A stretch of DNA of 64,000 bases from Thiopseudomonas sp. Lineage in GTDB: Bacteria; Pseudomonadota; Gammaproteobacteria; Pseudomonadales; Pseudomonadaceae. Location of the stretch: positions 1-64,000 of the forward strand of contig JAHAYO010000043.1 of the NCBI GenBank assembly GCA_018384595.1, written 5' to 3'. This document shows positions 1 to 10,186 of the stretch, piece by piece. The position numbers were made by a program, and so were the translations under genes. Under the pieces are notes generated by a model. It searched no databases. It saw only the letters and a program-made list of their open reading frames with translations, and was not told the origin of the DNA. Numbering within the stretch: the first letter of the stretch is position 1; every line of letters starts with the position of its first letter.

Positions 1-147
1 GCCGCAGCACAGACCTTGACCGGCCAGCTACCTACCTACGCGCAACACATCAACAGCAGCCACAGGTATACAGACCTGATTGCTGGGTTACCGCCATAGA
101 ACGGCTTGAGCGAGAGCCCGACTCAGCCCGCCGCCCACTCAGAAAAA

Positions 148-177
148 TTGGCGTTTTGCAGTCGGCTGTGGTATAAA
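148..177 (+). promoter_or_regulatory. sigma70-like rpsB promoter (TTGGCG-N18-TATAAA) with GC-rich discriminator
   Basis: TTGGCG 148-153, 18-nt spacer, TATAAA 172-177, followed by ACGCGCCGC; about 130 nt upstream of rpsB ATG. Confidence 0.6.
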
Positions 178-309
178 ACGCGCCGCTTTGCAGAAAACCT
201 GCCCAGCGACTTAATCCACACACATACCGACACGTTTTTCTGGGTGCCTTTCGGGGTTGAAAAGCGGGGTATGTGGAGGCTTAACCCAAAATTTATTACA
301 GGAAATACC

Positions 310-1050
310 ATGACTCAAGCCGTATCCATGCGCGACATGCTGCAAGCCGGTGTTCACTTCGGACACCAAACCCGTTACTGGAACCCCAAAATGGGCAAGT
401 ACATTTTCGGTGCGCGCAACAAGATTCACATCATCAACCTGGAACAAACCCTGCCTATGTTCAACGATGCCATGCGCGTCATTGAGCAAAAAGCATCCGG
501 CAAGAACAAAATCCTGTTTGTTGGCACCAAGCGTTCCGCCAGCAAAATCGTCCGTGAGCAAGCCCAGCGTTGCGGCATGCCTTACGTAGACCACCGTTGG
601 TTGGGCGGCATGCTGACCAACTACAAAACCATCCGCACCTCCATCAAGCGCCTGCGCGATCTGGAAGTTCAGGCTCAGGACGGCACATTTGAAAAGCTGA
701 CCAAAAAAGAAGCCCTGATGCGCACCCGCGATCTGGAAAAGCTGGAGCGTAGCATAGGTGGTATCAAAGACATGGGCGGCCTGCCTGACGCCATTTTCGT
801 GGTAGACGTTGACCACGAACGCATCGCCATCCAAGAAGCCAACAAGCTGGGTATCCCTGTTATTGGTGTGGTTGACACCAACAGCAGCCCTGCCGGCGTT
901 GACTACATCATTCCCGGTAACGACGACGCCATTCGCGCCGTTCAGCTGTACCTGACCGCCGCCGCCGACGCTGTTGTGCGCGCCCGTCAGAAAAGCGCTG
1001 CTTCCGCTGAAGAGTTTGTTGAAGTAGCCGACGAGGCTGCCGGCGCCTGA
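310..1050 (+). CDS. rpsB: 30S ribosomal protein S2
   Basis: [47 protein letters not shown]...; internal ATG at 310 of the longer ORF is the typical S2 start. Confidence 0.97.
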   Translation: MTQAVSMRDMLQAGVHFGHQTRYWNPKMGKYIFGARNKIHIINLEQTLPMFNDAMRVIEQKASGKNKILFVGTKRSASKIVREQAQRCGMPYVDHRWLGGMLTNYKTIRTSIKRLRDLEVQAQDGTFEKLTKKEALMRTRDLEKLERSIGGIKDMGGLPDAIFVVDVDHERIAIQEANKLGIPVIGVVDTNSSPAGVDYIIPGNDDAIRAVQLYLTAAADAVVRARQKSAASAEEFVEVADEAAGA

Positions 1051-1073
1051 TAAGGCATCTAGGCACCTGAATA

Positions 1074-1096
1074 AAGGGGGCCTAGCCCCCTTTTTT
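1074..1096 (+). terminator. intrinsic terminator/attenuator between rpsB and tsf
   Basis: GGGGGCCTAGCCCCC followed by TTTTTT. Confidence 0.75.
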
Positions 1097-1156
1097 GTCT
1101 GTATTCCGGCGGCATTTTCATGATTGTCGCCATCAACTGATTAACGAGGAAAGACG

Positions 1157-2026
1157 ATGACACAAATTACTGCTGCATTGGTTAAAGAGCTGCGCGAGCG
1201 TACCGGCCAGGGCATGATGGATTGCAAAAAAGCCCTTGAAGCCGCTGGTGGCGACATCGAAAAAGCCATTGACGACATGCGTGCCGCAGGTGCCATCAAG
1301 GCTGCCAAGAAAGCCGGCAATATCGCCGCTGAAGGCTCTGTTGCCATCAAGCTGTCTGCCGACAATAAAACTGCAACCGTTATTGAAGTCAACTCACAAA
1401 CCGACTTCCTTGCTCTGCAAGAAGACTTCAAAAACTTCGTGGCCGAGAGCCTAGAAATTGCTGCCAGCAAAGGCTACACCGATGCTGCCGCACTGATCGA
1501 AGAGCGCGAAACAGCGCGTGAAGAGTTGGTTGCCAAAACCGGCGAAAACGTCAACATCCGTCGCATTGCCCGCATCGAAGGCGACGTTCTGGGCGCTTAC
1601 CAGCACGGCAACCGCATTGGTGTTGTGGTTTCCCTGGAAGGTGGCGACAGCGAACTGGCCCGCGACATCGCCATGCATGTTGCTGCCAGCAACCCGCAGG
1701 TGGTCAATCCTGAAGAAGTTTCCGAAGAGCTGGTTGCCAAGGAAAAAGAAATCTTCATGCAGTTGAACGAAGACAAGATCAAGGGCAAGCCTGAGAACAT
1801 CGTTGAGAACATGGTCAAGGGCCGTATCAACAAGTTCCTGTCCGAGATCAGCTTGGTTGGTCAGGCCTTTGTTAAAGACCCTGAGGTGACTGTTGGCAAA
1901 CTGGCCGAAAAAGCCGGTGCCAAAATCATTGGCTTCACCCGCTTTGAAGTGGGTGAGGGCATCGAGCGCAAAGAAGAAGACTTTGCCGCCGAAGTTGCCG
2001 CCCAGGTTGCCGCTTCCAAGAAGTAA
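1157..2026 (+). CDS. tsf: translation elongation factor Ts
   Basis: MTQITAALVKELRERTGQGMMDCKKALEAAGGDIEKAID...; follows rpsB. Confidence 0.97.
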   Translation: MTQITAALVKELRERTGQGMMDCKKALEAAGGDIEKAIDDMRAAGAIKAAKKAGNIAAEGSVAIKLSADNKTATVIEVNSQTDFLALQEDFKNFVAESLEIAASKGYTDAAALIEERETAREELVAKTGENVNIRRIARIEGDVLGAYQHGNRIGVVVSLEGGDSELARDIAMHVAASNPQVVNPEEVSEELVAKEKEIFMQLNEDKIKGKPENIVENMVKGRINKFLSEISLVGQAFVKDPEVTVGKLAEKAGAKIIGFTRFEVGEGIERKEEDFAAEVAAQVAASKK

Positions 2027-2040
2027 GCAATTCGCTGCAT

Positions 2041-2079
2041 AAAAAACCGCCCCGGCCGTCTGGTAGGGGCGGTTTTTTT
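2041..2079 (+). terminator. intrinsic terminator after tsf
   Basis: ACCGCCCC-N12-GGGGCGGT-TTTTT. Confidence 0.85.
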
Positions 2080-2396
2080 GTGGCTGGCAAAGCGGGGTAG
2101 CTGCCGTATTGGCACGTTGGCAGAGCCGCTATCCAGGGTTCAGCAACGGCAGGGTGATGCCAAGCGACTGGGGCAGTTTACCGGTTACCGTGCAGGGATC
2201 TAGATTGCGCTATATTTGCAAAAGCAAGGCAAAGGATAAGCAGTAATCGCTGGCCATATAGACCGAATGTGCAGCCAGCTAATGGCCTTTTTGGCCAAAG
2301 GCATGATTTAATTTGTTGCAAAAAAATATATTCTGCTGCAACGGAAGGCCGGTGGTTGCCGGTCGCCAGCGCTATAAACACAACAAGGAGATGCGC

Positions 2397-4241
2397 ATGT
2401 CGGTACCCTTCAATCTGCAAACCGTTCCTTTCAGCCTGCTGGACGAGCATGAGCAGGCAAAGCTGCTGGCTACTGTGGAATGTATGGAGTTTGCGCCGGG
2501 CGAGGTGTTGATCGAGGCCGGTGGCCCGCCCCGCGGGGTGTTTGTCATCCATGGCGGCAAGGTGGCGGAGGCTGATCACCGCACCGAAACCGCCAGCGAC
2601 GGCGAAGTGGCGGCGGCCAGCGTATTTATGTACTACGAAACCGAAGAGTACTTTGGCGGCTGGTCGATTTTCAACGGCAAGGCCATTCACCGTTTTTATG
2701 CGGTAGAGCCGACTATCGCCTATTTGCTGCCTTCACAGATCTTGTTTGAACTGATGGACAGCAATGCGCAATTTGCCGAGTACTTCCAGCAAAACCTAAG
2801 CGCCAAGCGTGAAATTGTTGCCCAACATACGCAAAACCAGGATATGGCCGAGTTTATGCTGGCGCGCATCGAAGACAGCACTGTGCGTGATCCGCTGGTG
2901 GTGGAGCAGGGTACCAGCATTGAGGCCGCCACTCGCCTGATGCGTGAGGAAAAGGCCGACTGCTTGCTGGCGCGCAAGGGCAAGCGTTACGGTATGGTAA
3001 CGGGCACCGACCTGCTGGACGCGGTGATTCTCAACAAGCTGCCGCTGGACACGGATGTGGCTGACATAGCCAGTTATCGCCTGATCAGCATCCGCCCAGA
3101 TGATTATTTGTTTAACGCGCTCATTATCATGACCCAGCAGCATATTGAGCGGGTGGTGGTAAAAGATGAGCAGGGCGAGCTGTGTGGGGTGATTGAGCTG
3201 ACTGATGTGCTCAGTTATTTCTCCAGCCATTCGCACGTTATTGGCTTGCGGGTTGAGCGGGCACAGACCATCGAAGAGCTACGCGAGGCATCGTTTGGGC
3301 TGTTTGATTTGATCAAGGCGTTGCTGTCATCGGGGGTAAAAATCCGTTTCACCATGGAATTGCTGGCAGCGGTCAACAGCCGCATTCTGGGTAAGCTGTT
3401 CGAGCTGATCGTACCCAAGGAAGTGCATCCGCATGTGTGCCTGATTGTCATGGGTTCGGAAGGCCGTGGCGAGCAGATCATGAAAACCGACCAAGATAAC
3501 GGCCTGATTTATCGCGATGGCCTAGACTGGCCCGACATGCACAAAGTGATGCAGGAATTTAGCGACACGTTGATTTCGTTCGGTTTTCCGCCTTGTCCTG
3601 GCAATATTATGGTGTCCAATCCCGAGTGGGTAAATTCGGTGCGTGCTTGGACTGGCAAGTTGACCCGTTGGAGCCGCAGCAGCGACGGTACGGCCAAGAT
3701 GAATCTGGCAATTGCTGCCGACAGTAAACCGGTGGCGGGTAATCCGGCGTTGTTTAAGGTGTCACGTAATGCCTTTATGCGTGATATTCACAGTAATCAG
3801 GTGTTTTTCTCATTCTTTGCCCGCGCCGCGCTGGATTTTGAAACGCCACTGACGTTTTTTGGCCAGCTTAAAACCAGTAGCGGATTGGATATAAAGAAAG
3901 CGGGTATTTTCCCGATTGTGCACGGTATTCGTACCATGGCGCTGGAACATCGGATTCTGGAAACCAATACCTTCAAGCGGCTGGAAATTTTGACCGAACG
4001 CAAGGTGTTAGAGCGCGAAACCGCAGCCAACCTGAGCGAGGCGCTAAGCTTCTTTGTGCAGTTGCGTCTGCAGCAGCAAATTGAGCGGGCGAGCGATAGC
4101 GGTCAGCCTCACGATGAAACGCCCAACGAGATCGACTTCAAGCGGCTGAATAAGTTTGAGCGCGAGCTGCTGCGGGATTCGTTGGCGGTGGTTAAGGACT
4201 TTAAAAAGTCACTTACGCATCGGTATCACATTACGCTGTAG
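2397..4241 (+). CDS. cNMP-binding/CBS/DUF294 nucleotidyltransferase-like signal transduction protein
   Basis: N-terminal cyclic-nucleotide-binding-like region, CBS pair, GSEGRGEQIMKTDQDNGLIY nucleotidyltransferase motif; AAGGAG 6 nt upstream of ATG 2397. Confidence 0.85.
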   Translation: MSVPFNLQTVPFSLLDEHEQAKLLATVECMEFAPGEVLIEAGGPPRGVFVIHGGKVAEADHRTETASDGEVAAASVFMYYETEEYFGGWSIFNGKAIHRFYAVEPTIAYLLPSQILFELMDSNAQFAEYFQQNLSAKREIVAQHTQNQDMAEFMLARIEDSTVRDPLVVEQGTSIEAATRLMREEKADCLLARKGKRYGMVTGTDLLDAVILNKLPLDTDVADIASYRLISIRPDDYLFNALIIMTQQHIERVVVKDEQGELCGVIELTDVLSYFSSHSHVIGLRVERAQTIEELREASFGLFDLIKALLSSGVKIRFTMELLAAVNSRILGKLFELIVPKEVHPHVCLIVMGSEGRGEQIMKTDQDNGLIYRDGLDWPDMHKVMQEFSDTLISFGFPPCPGNIMVSNPEWVNSVRAWTGKLTRWSRSSDGTAKMNLAIAADSKPVAGNPALFKVSRNAFMRDIHSNQVFFSFFARAALDFETPLTFFGQLKTSSGLDIKKAGIFPIVHGIRTMALEHRILETNTFKRLEILTERKVLERETAANLSEALSFFVQLRLQQQIERASDSGQPHDETPNEIDFKRLNKFERELLRDSLAVVKDFKKSLTHRYHITL

Positions 4242-4358
4242 CTGTTTGTTTGGCACTGTGGAGTTTGGGGCAGTTAGGATGCTGTTTGGTGTTTTGCACT
4301 GCGGCGGTTGGGTCAGACAGGACGCTGCGTCCGGCTGTCGCTGCGCACTTAACCGAGA

Positions 4359-4637
4359 CTACCCAGCCAGTTTGCTGCGCAGGTGCACTTTGAGTTTGAG
4401 AGGTTCGGTGACGGTGCAGCAGCAGGGCAGTATTTCGCCGCGGCGCAGTAGTGCCAGAGGTGGTTTAGAGTACTCGACACGGCCAGTTTTGAGCGGGATG
4501 CGGCAGGCGCCGCAGTAGCCGCTGCGGCACTGATATTCGACTTGGTGACCGGTGCGTTCTAGGGCATCGAGCAGGGTTTCGTCGTCACCCAGCTCGAACA
4601 CCATGTCTTCGGTCATGATTTGCACGCCGTGGCTCAC
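4359..4637 (-). CDS. yfaE: 2Fe-2S ferredoxin, YfaE-like (class Ia RNR cofactor maintenance)
   Basis: [16 protein letters not shown]...CCC cysteine pattern; overlaps the end of nrdB. Confidence 0.85.
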   Translation of the reverse strand: MSHGVQIMTEDMVFELGDDETLLDALERTGHQVEYQCRSGYCGACRIPLKTGRVEYSKPPLALLRRGEILPCCCTVTEPLKLKVHLRSKLAG

Positions 4638-5767
4638 AGCTCGAATTCACCCAGGTCGTCAACGGAGACGGACGCGTCAATCTGACCAACAAGGTACGAA
4701 CTGACTTCCACTTCTTGCGGCGCTACCTGTACGTTGTCTGACACTAACCAAGCATTGATCCAAGGAATCGGATTTTGGCTGGCATTCTTAAACAGCGGCT
4801 CCAGACCAACGGCAGTCATACGCAGGTTGGTGATGTACTCGACATATTGGCTGAGAATGTCGTAGTTCAGGCCAATCATCGAGCCGTCCTTGAACAGGTA
4901 TTTAGCCCATTCCTTTTCCTGTTGTGCAGCATGACGGAAAATTTCCACACACTCTTCGTGACAGGATTTGGCTACCTCGGCCATTTCTGGATCGTCCTGA
5001 CCGTTTTGCATGATGTTGAGGATGTGCTGGGTACCCGTTAGGTGCAGCGCCTCATCACGGGCAATCAAGCGGATGATCTTGGCGTTGCCTTCCATTAGGC
5101 GGCGCTCGGCAAAGGCAAATGAGCAGGCGAAGCTAACGTAGAAGCGGATGGCTTCCAGCACGTTGACGCTCATCATGCACAGATACATTTTGCGCTTGAG
5201 TTCAAACAACGAAATTTCGTAGGTTTTGCCTTTCAGTTCGTGTTTGCCTTCACCCAGCTTCAAGTAAATCAGTGTGTCGTGAATCAGCGCATCGTAATAC
5301 TTGGAGATATCACCGGCACGCTCGATGATGTGCTCGTTGCGCACGATGTCGTCAAACACCACCGATGGATCATTCACAATGTTGCGAATGATATGGGTGT
5401 AGGAACGCGAGTGGATGGTCTCAGAGAACGACCAAGTTTCAATCCAAGTTTCCAGCTCTGGGATCGACACCAGCGGCAAGAAAGCCACGTTTGGACTGCG
5501 GCCCTGAATCGAATCAAGCAAAGTCTGATACTTCAGGTTGCTGATGAAAATATGCTTTTCGTGCTCAGGCAGATTCTGGTAGTCGATACGGTCTTGGGTG
5601 ACATCCACTTCTTCTGGACGCCAGAAAAACGACAGCTGCTTTTCGATCAGTTTTTCAAAAATAGGAAATTTTTGCTGATCGTAACGCGCCACGTTGACCG
5701 GCTGGCCGAAAAACATCGGCTCTTTAAGCTGGTCATTGTCTTTTTGCGAAAACGTACTGTATTTCAT
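4634..5767 (-). CDS. nrdB: class Ia ribonucleotide reductase beta subunit
   Basis: [55 protein letters not shown]... Confidence 0.97.
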   Translation of the reverse strand: MKYSTFSQKDNDQLKEPMFFGQPVNVARYDQQKFPIFEKLIEKQLSFFWRPEEVDVTQDRIDYQNLPEHEKHIFISNLKYQTLLDSIQGRSPNVAFLPLVSIPELETWIETWSFSETIHSRSYTHIIRNIVNDPSVVFDDIVRNEHIIERAGDISKYYDALIHDTLIYLKLGEGKHELKGKTYEISLFELKRKMYLCMMSVNVLEAIRFYVSFACSFAFAERRLMEGNAKIIRLIARDEALHLTGTQHILNIMQNGQDDPEMAEVAKSCHEECVEIFRHAAQQEKEWAKYLFKDGSMIGLNYDILSQYVEYITNLRMTAVGLEPLFKNASQNPIPWINAWLVSDNVQVAPQEVEVSSYLVGQIDASVSVDDLGEFEL

Positions 5768-5779
5768 TCTAGTCTCCGA

Positions 5780-8056
5780 TCAAATCTTGCAAGCACCACC
5801 GGCACACCCGTCATCCAGATCGTTCTGGCTGTCTTCGGCACCATCACGGGTATTCTGGTAGTAGAGGGTCTTTAGGCCGTACTTGTAAGCCGTGAGCAGG
5901 TCTTTGAGTAGCTGGCGCATCGGTACACGTCCACCTTCAAAGCTCTGCGGATCGTAATTGGTGTTGGCTGAGATAGCCTGATCGACAAACTTCTGCATGA
6001 TACCGACCAGCTGCAAATAGCCGTCATTGTTGGGCATGCTCCACAGCAGTTCGTACTGGTCTTTCAAGTTTTCGTAGTCAGGCACCACTTGCTTGAGGAT
6101 GCCATCCTTGGATTGCTTGATGGATACCAGACCACGTGGCGGTTCAATACCATTGGTGGCGTTGGATATTTGACTGGAGGTCTCGGACGGCATCAGAGAA
6201 CTCAGGGTAGAGTTACGCAGGCCATGCTCGACAATCTCGTGGCGCAGAGCTTCCCAATCCAGGTGCAGCGGCTCCTGTACGATGGCGTCCAAGTCCTTCT
6301 TATAGGTATCAATCGGCAGGATGCCCTGTGCGTAGGTGGTTTCGTTGAAACCCGGGCAGGCACCAAACTCACGAGCCAGCTTGTTGGAGGCTTTCAGCAG
6401 GTAATACTGAATCGCTTCAAACGTGCGGTGGGTGAGGCAGTTAGCGGAACCGTCAGAGTATTTCACGCCGTTCTTAGCCAGATAGTAGGCATAGTTGATG
6501 ACGCCAATGCCGAGGGTACGACGCTTCATGGAGGCGTTTTTGGCGGCGGCAATCGGGTAGTCCTGATAATCCAGCAGTGAATCCAGCGCACGTACAGCCA
6601 GTTCGGCCATTTCTTCCAGCTCACTCAAATCCTCGATAGCACCAAGGTTGAAGGCAGATAGCGTGCAGAGGGCGATTTCCTTATCGGCGTCGTGGATGTC
6701 TTCCAGCGGACTGGTCGGCAGGGCGATTTCCAGACACAGGTTGGATTGACGAATCGGCGCAACTTTAGGATCGAACGGACTGTGTGTGTTGCAGTGGTCA
6801 ACGTTCTGGATATAGATGCGACCGGTGCTGGCGCGCTCTTGCATCATCAGCGAGAACAGCTCGACTGCTGGGATGGTGCGCTTACGAATGCTCTCATCTT
6901 GCTCATACTTGGTGTACAGACGCTCAAACTCGTCCTGATCGGCAAAGAAGGCGTCGTACAGGCCAGGCACTTCATGCGGCGAGAACAGGGTAATGTTTTC
7001 GCTTTTGATCAGGCGCTGATACAGCAGCTTGTTGATCTGCACACCGTAGTCCATGTGACGTACACGGTTTTCTTCTACACCACGGTTGTTCTTCAGTACC
7101 AGCAATGACTCCACTTCAAGGTGCCACAGCGGATAGAACAGGGTAGCAGCACCACCCCGTACACCGCCTTGCGAGCAGGACTTAACTGCCGCTTGGAACA
7201 GCTTGAAGAACGGAATGCAGCCGGTGTGTTGAGCTTCGCCGCCACGGATTGGGCTGCCTACTGCACGGATACGGCCAGCGTTGATGCCGATGCCAGCACG
7301 CAGGGACACGTACTTGACGATGGCGTTGGTGGTGGTGTTGATCGAGTCCAGGCTGTCGCCGCACTCGATCAGTACGCAGGAGCTGAACTGGCGTGACGGC
7401 GTACGTACACCGGCCATGATGGGTGTAGGCAGGGAAATCTTGAACAACGAGATGGCATCGTAGAAGCGCACGATGTAATCCAGTCGCGTGTCTTTGGGGT
7501 AGTTAGCGAACAGGCACATGCCGATCAGCATGTAGAGCATCTGCGGGCTTTCGTAGACCTCGCCGGTGACGCGGTTTTGTACCAGATACTTGCCTTCCAG
7601 CTGTTTAACTGCCGCGTAAGAAAAATTCATGTCACGGCCATGGTCAATGGCATCGTTGAGCACATCGAACTCGGTACGACTGTAGTCTTTAAGGATGTGT
7701 TCATCGTAGCGCTTGCCTTCGGTTTGACGCACCACGTGGTCGTACAAATGGGGCGGCTCGAACTCGCCGTAGGCAATCTTGCGCAGGTGGAAAATGGCCA
7801 GACGGGCAGCCATATACTGGTAGTCGGGCGTATCGGCACTGATTAGGTCGGCAGCCGCCTTGATGATGGTTTCGTGGATGTCTTTGGTACGGATACCGCT
7901 GTAAAACTGAATGTGGGATTTCAGCTCAACCTGAGAAACGGAGACATTGTTTAAGCCCAGCGCGGCCCAGTCGAGCACGCGGTGGATCTTGTCCAGATTA
8001 AGGGGTTCCTGGCGGCCATCACGTTTGTTGACCAGAATGGTGCTGGGGTCTGTCAT
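5780..8056 (-). CDS. nrdA: class Ia ribonucleotide reductase alpha subunit
   Basis: ATP-cone N-terminus (ILVNKRDGRQEPLNLDKIHRVLDWAALGL), NATNGIEPPRGLVSIKQSKDG; start at 8056 (AAGGA upstream) preferred over 8116. Confidence 0.96.
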   Translation of the reverse strand: MTDPSTILVNKRDGRQEPLNLDKIHRVLDWAALGLNNVSVSQVELKSHIQFYSGIRTKDIHETIIKAAADLISADTPDYQYMAARLAIFHLRKIAYGEFEPPHLYDHVVRQTEGKRYDEHILKDYSRTEFDVLNDAIDHGRDMNFSYAAVKQLEGKYLVQNRVTGEVYESPQMLYMLIGMCLFANYPKDTRLDYIVRFYDAISLFKISLPTPIMAGVRTPSRQFSSCVLIECGDSLDSINTTTNAIVKYVSLRAGIGINAGRIRAVGSPIRGGEAQHTGCIPFFKLFQAAVKSCSQGGVRGGAATLFYPLWHLEVESLLVLKNNRGVEENRVRHMDYGVQINKLLYQRLIKSENITLFSPHEVPGLYDAFFADQDEFERLYTKYEQDESIRKRTIPAVELFSLMMQERASTGRIYIQNVDHCNTHSPFDPKVAPIRQSNLCLEIALPTSPLEDIHDADKEIALCTLSAFNLGAIEDLSELEEMAELAVRALDSLLDYQDYPIAAAKNASMKRRTLGIGVINYAYYLAKNGVKYSDGSANCLTHRTFEAIQYYLLKASNKLAREFGACPGFNETTYAQGILPIDTYKKDLDAIVQEPLHLDWEALRHEIVEHGLRNSTLSSLMPSETSSQISNATNGIEPPRGLVSIKQSKDGILKQVVPDYENLKDQYELLWSMPNNDGYLQLVGIMQKFVDQAISANTNYDPQSFEGGRVPMRQLLKDLLTAYKYGLKTLYYQNTRDGAEDSQNDLDDGCAGGACKI

Positions 8057-8197
8057 CACAAAAGGTCCTTGGACAAGAGTGGAAAGGGCAGGCTCGCTGC
8101 GTTTTGTCGTCGGCAACGCCTATACGCCAAGGCTGCTCGGCGGCAGCGCTCTAACGTAAATGCTGACAAAAGTAAAGAGTAGGGAGCCTTTGATTAA

Positions 8198-8213
8198 ACA
8201 CAATATGCTGTGT
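8198..8213. promoter_or_regulatory. NrdR box 1 upstream of nrdA
   Basis: ACACAATATGCTGTGT, close to NrdR consensus ACACWATATATWGTGT. Confidence 0.8.
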
Positions 8214-8229
8214 TTGCGAGTCATGTGGC

Positions 8230-8245
8230 GCGCAATATAAGGTAA
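8230..8245. promoter_or_regulatory. NrdR box 2 (degenerate) upstream of nrdA
   Basis: GCGCAATATAAGGTAA, exactly 32 bp from box 1, 11/16 match to consensus. Confidence 0.6.
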
Positions 8246-8389
8246 AGGCGGCAGGCATTTCAACCGCAAAGTTTTTAAGGTTTTGCCTTGACAGCGGCAA
8301 AGCCGCATCAGCACTGCACCTGCGCTACAATGACCCCCGGTCGATCCGGGCCGCGTGGGTGCCGGTCAGTACAGATAACAGATGCCGTC

Positions 8390-8644
8390 ATGAGCCAGCT
8401 CGAATTTTTCGATATCCCCAGCCCCTGTATAGGTGTGTGCGAAGTCAACAACAAAGGCTATTGCAAGGGCTGCCTGCGCTCGCGTGACGAGCGCTTGTAC
8501 TGGCTGCAGTTGAGCCCGGCGCAAAGGCGCGAGGTGGTGCGCCTGTGCCACCAACGCAAGGCGCGTATCCAGAAAGCCCGCGAAGCGGCCCTGCAGACAT
8601 CCAGCGCACATGAGCAGGATACGCAGCAGGGCAGCCTGTTTTGA
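8390..8644 (+). CDS. DUF1289 family protein
   Basis: SPCIGVCEVNNKGYCKGCLRSRDERLYW cysteine motif. Confidence 0.85.
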   Translation: MSQLEFFDIPSPCIGVCEVNNKGYCKGCLRSRDERLYWLQLSPAQRREVVRLCHQRKARIQKAREAALQTSSAHEQDTQQGSLF

Positions 8645-8653
8645 ATGACGGGC

Positions 8654-9373
8654 TCAGGACGGCTGACGCCCCAGCAGTGCGCGCATCTGCTCAACCGGAA
8701 TGTGGCGCACGTCCTTGCCTTCGACGAGGTACACCACCTGCTCGCACAGGTTGCGTGAGTGGTCGCCAATACGCTCAAGGGCACGCAGCACCGACATTAC
8801 TTTGAGAATGTGGGTAATTGAGCGCGGGTCTTCCATCATAAAGGTGACCAACGAGCGCATGGCACTGTGGTATTCGGCGTCCACTTCGGCGTCGGCTGCG
8901 GCGACACTGACGGCCTTGTCGGCATCAAAACGGGCAAAGGCATCCAGCGCGTCGTGCAGCATGGCGCGTACACGGGTGCCAATGTGGCGCACTTCAACCT
9001 GACCGGCCGGTTGGGCGCGATCTTGGCTGAGTTCGATGCCCTGAGCGGCAATTTTGGCGGCCTTGTCGCCAATGCGCTCCAGATCGGCGACGCATTTACT
9101 GACGGCCAAAATGGTACGCAGGTCGATGGCAGCCGGCTGGCGCAGCGCCAGCACTCGCGCACATTCTTCGTCGATGCGCTTCTCTAGGGCGTCAACTTCC
9201 TGTTCTGTGACCAGTACCCGCTGGGCTAGCTCGGTATCGGCCTGCAGGAATGACTGCAGCGCATCATCGACCTGCTTTTCCACCAGCCCGCCCATGCGCA
9301 GCAGATCGTTGCGGATGGTTTCCATTTCGTACATGAATTGGCTGGAGCTGTGTTTTCCGAGTTTGAATAACAT
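8654..9373 (-). CDS. phoU: phosphate signaling protein PhoU
   Basis: four-helix PhoU repeats (ERIGDKAAKIA, ERIGDHSRNLCEQVVYLVEGKDVRH); downstream of pstB. Confidence 0.95.
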   Translation of the reverse strand: MLFKLGKHSSSQFMYEMETIRNDLLRMGGLVEKQVDDALQSFLQADTELAQRVLVTEQEVDALEKRIDEECARVLALRQPAAIDLRTILAVSKCVADLERIGDKAAKIAAQGIELSQDRAQPAGQVEVRHIGTRVRAMLHDALDAFARFDADKAVSVAAADAEVDAEYHSAMRSLVTFMMEDPRSITHILKVMSVLRALERIGDHSRNLCEQVVYLVEGKDVRHIPVEQMRALLGRQPS

Positions 9374-9389
9374 GGCAAAACTCCTGTAA

Positions 9390-10181
9390 TCAGCCGAAAC
9401 GGCCGGTGATGTAGGCTTCGGTCAGCGGGTTGTCGGGCTGGGTAAATACCTTGTCGGTGGCATTGACCTCGACCAGTTCGCCCAGGTGAAAATAGGCGGT
9501 GCGGTCGGAGACGCGCGCCGCTTGCTGCATGGAGTGGGTGACAATGGCAATGCTGTACTGGCGCGACAGTTCGGCAATCAGCTCTTCGATTTTGGCGGTG
9601 GCAATGGGGTCCAGTGCTGAGCAGGGTTCGTCCATCAGGATCACCTCGGGGCTGACGGCAATGGCGCGGGCAATGCACAGGCGTTGCTGCTGGCCGCCGG
9701 ACAGGCCGGTGCCGGAACTGTTCAGCCGGTCTTTCACCTCGTCCCACAGGCCGGCACGGCGCAGGCTGTCTTCGACAATATCGTCCAGATCACCCCGGCC
9801 ACGGGCCAACCCGTGAATGCGCGGGCCGTAGGCGACGTTATCGTAAATTGACTTGGGAAAGGGATTGGGCTTCTGGAATACCATGCCGATGCGTGCACGC
9901 AGCATAACCACGTCCACCGACGGGTCTTGGATGTCTTCGCCGTCGAGCAGGATACGGCCCTCCACGCGGCAACCGGCAATGGTGTCGTTCATGCGGTTGA
10001 AGGCGCGCAGCAGGGTGGATTTGCCGCAACCGGACGGTCCGATAAAGGCCATCACCTCGTTTTCCAACAGGTCCAGGCTGATGCCCTTGACGGCCATGTG
10101 TTGGCCATAATAAATGCGCACGTCCTGCGCGCTCATCTTGGTGCGCACGGGCAGCAAGCCCGTGTTGGGTGTCGATGACAT
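9390..10181 (-). CDS. pstB: phosphate ABC transporter ATP-binding protein
   Basis: [52 protein letters not shown]; upstream in-frame ATG at 10196 also possible. Confidence 0.96.
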   Translation of the reverse strand: MSSTPNTGLLPVRTKMSAQDVRIYYGQHMAVKGISLDLLENEVMAFIGPSGCGKSTLLRAFNRMNDTIAGCRVEGRILLDGEDIQDPSVDVVMLRARIGMVFQKPNPFPKSIYDNVAYGPRIHGLARGRGDLDDIVEDSLRRAGLWDEVKDRLNSSGTGLSGGQQQRLCIARAIAVSPEVILMDEPCSALDPIATAKIEELIAELSRQYSIAIVTHSMQQAARVSDRTAYFHLGELVEVNATDKVFTQPDNPLTEAYITGRFG

Positions 10182-10186
10182 GGCGG

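Noticed and set aside
1-99. Plus-strand open frame ending at TAG 97-99 (...LTGQLPTYAQHINSSHRYTDLIAGLPP*)
   Set aside because: Only 33 codons at the window edge, no recognisable motif; could be a gene tail but not supportable
211-834. 207-aa minus-strand ORF overlapping rpsB
   Set aside because: Antisense shadow of the well-supported rpsB frame
2131-2145. sigma54-like TTGGCACGTTGGCA upstream of the CBS/DUF294 gene
   Set aside because: GG-to-GC spacing does not match the -24/-12 consensus
5240-5875. 211-aa plus-strand ORF inside nrdB
   Set aside because: Antisense shadow ORF of nrdB with no domain-like sequence
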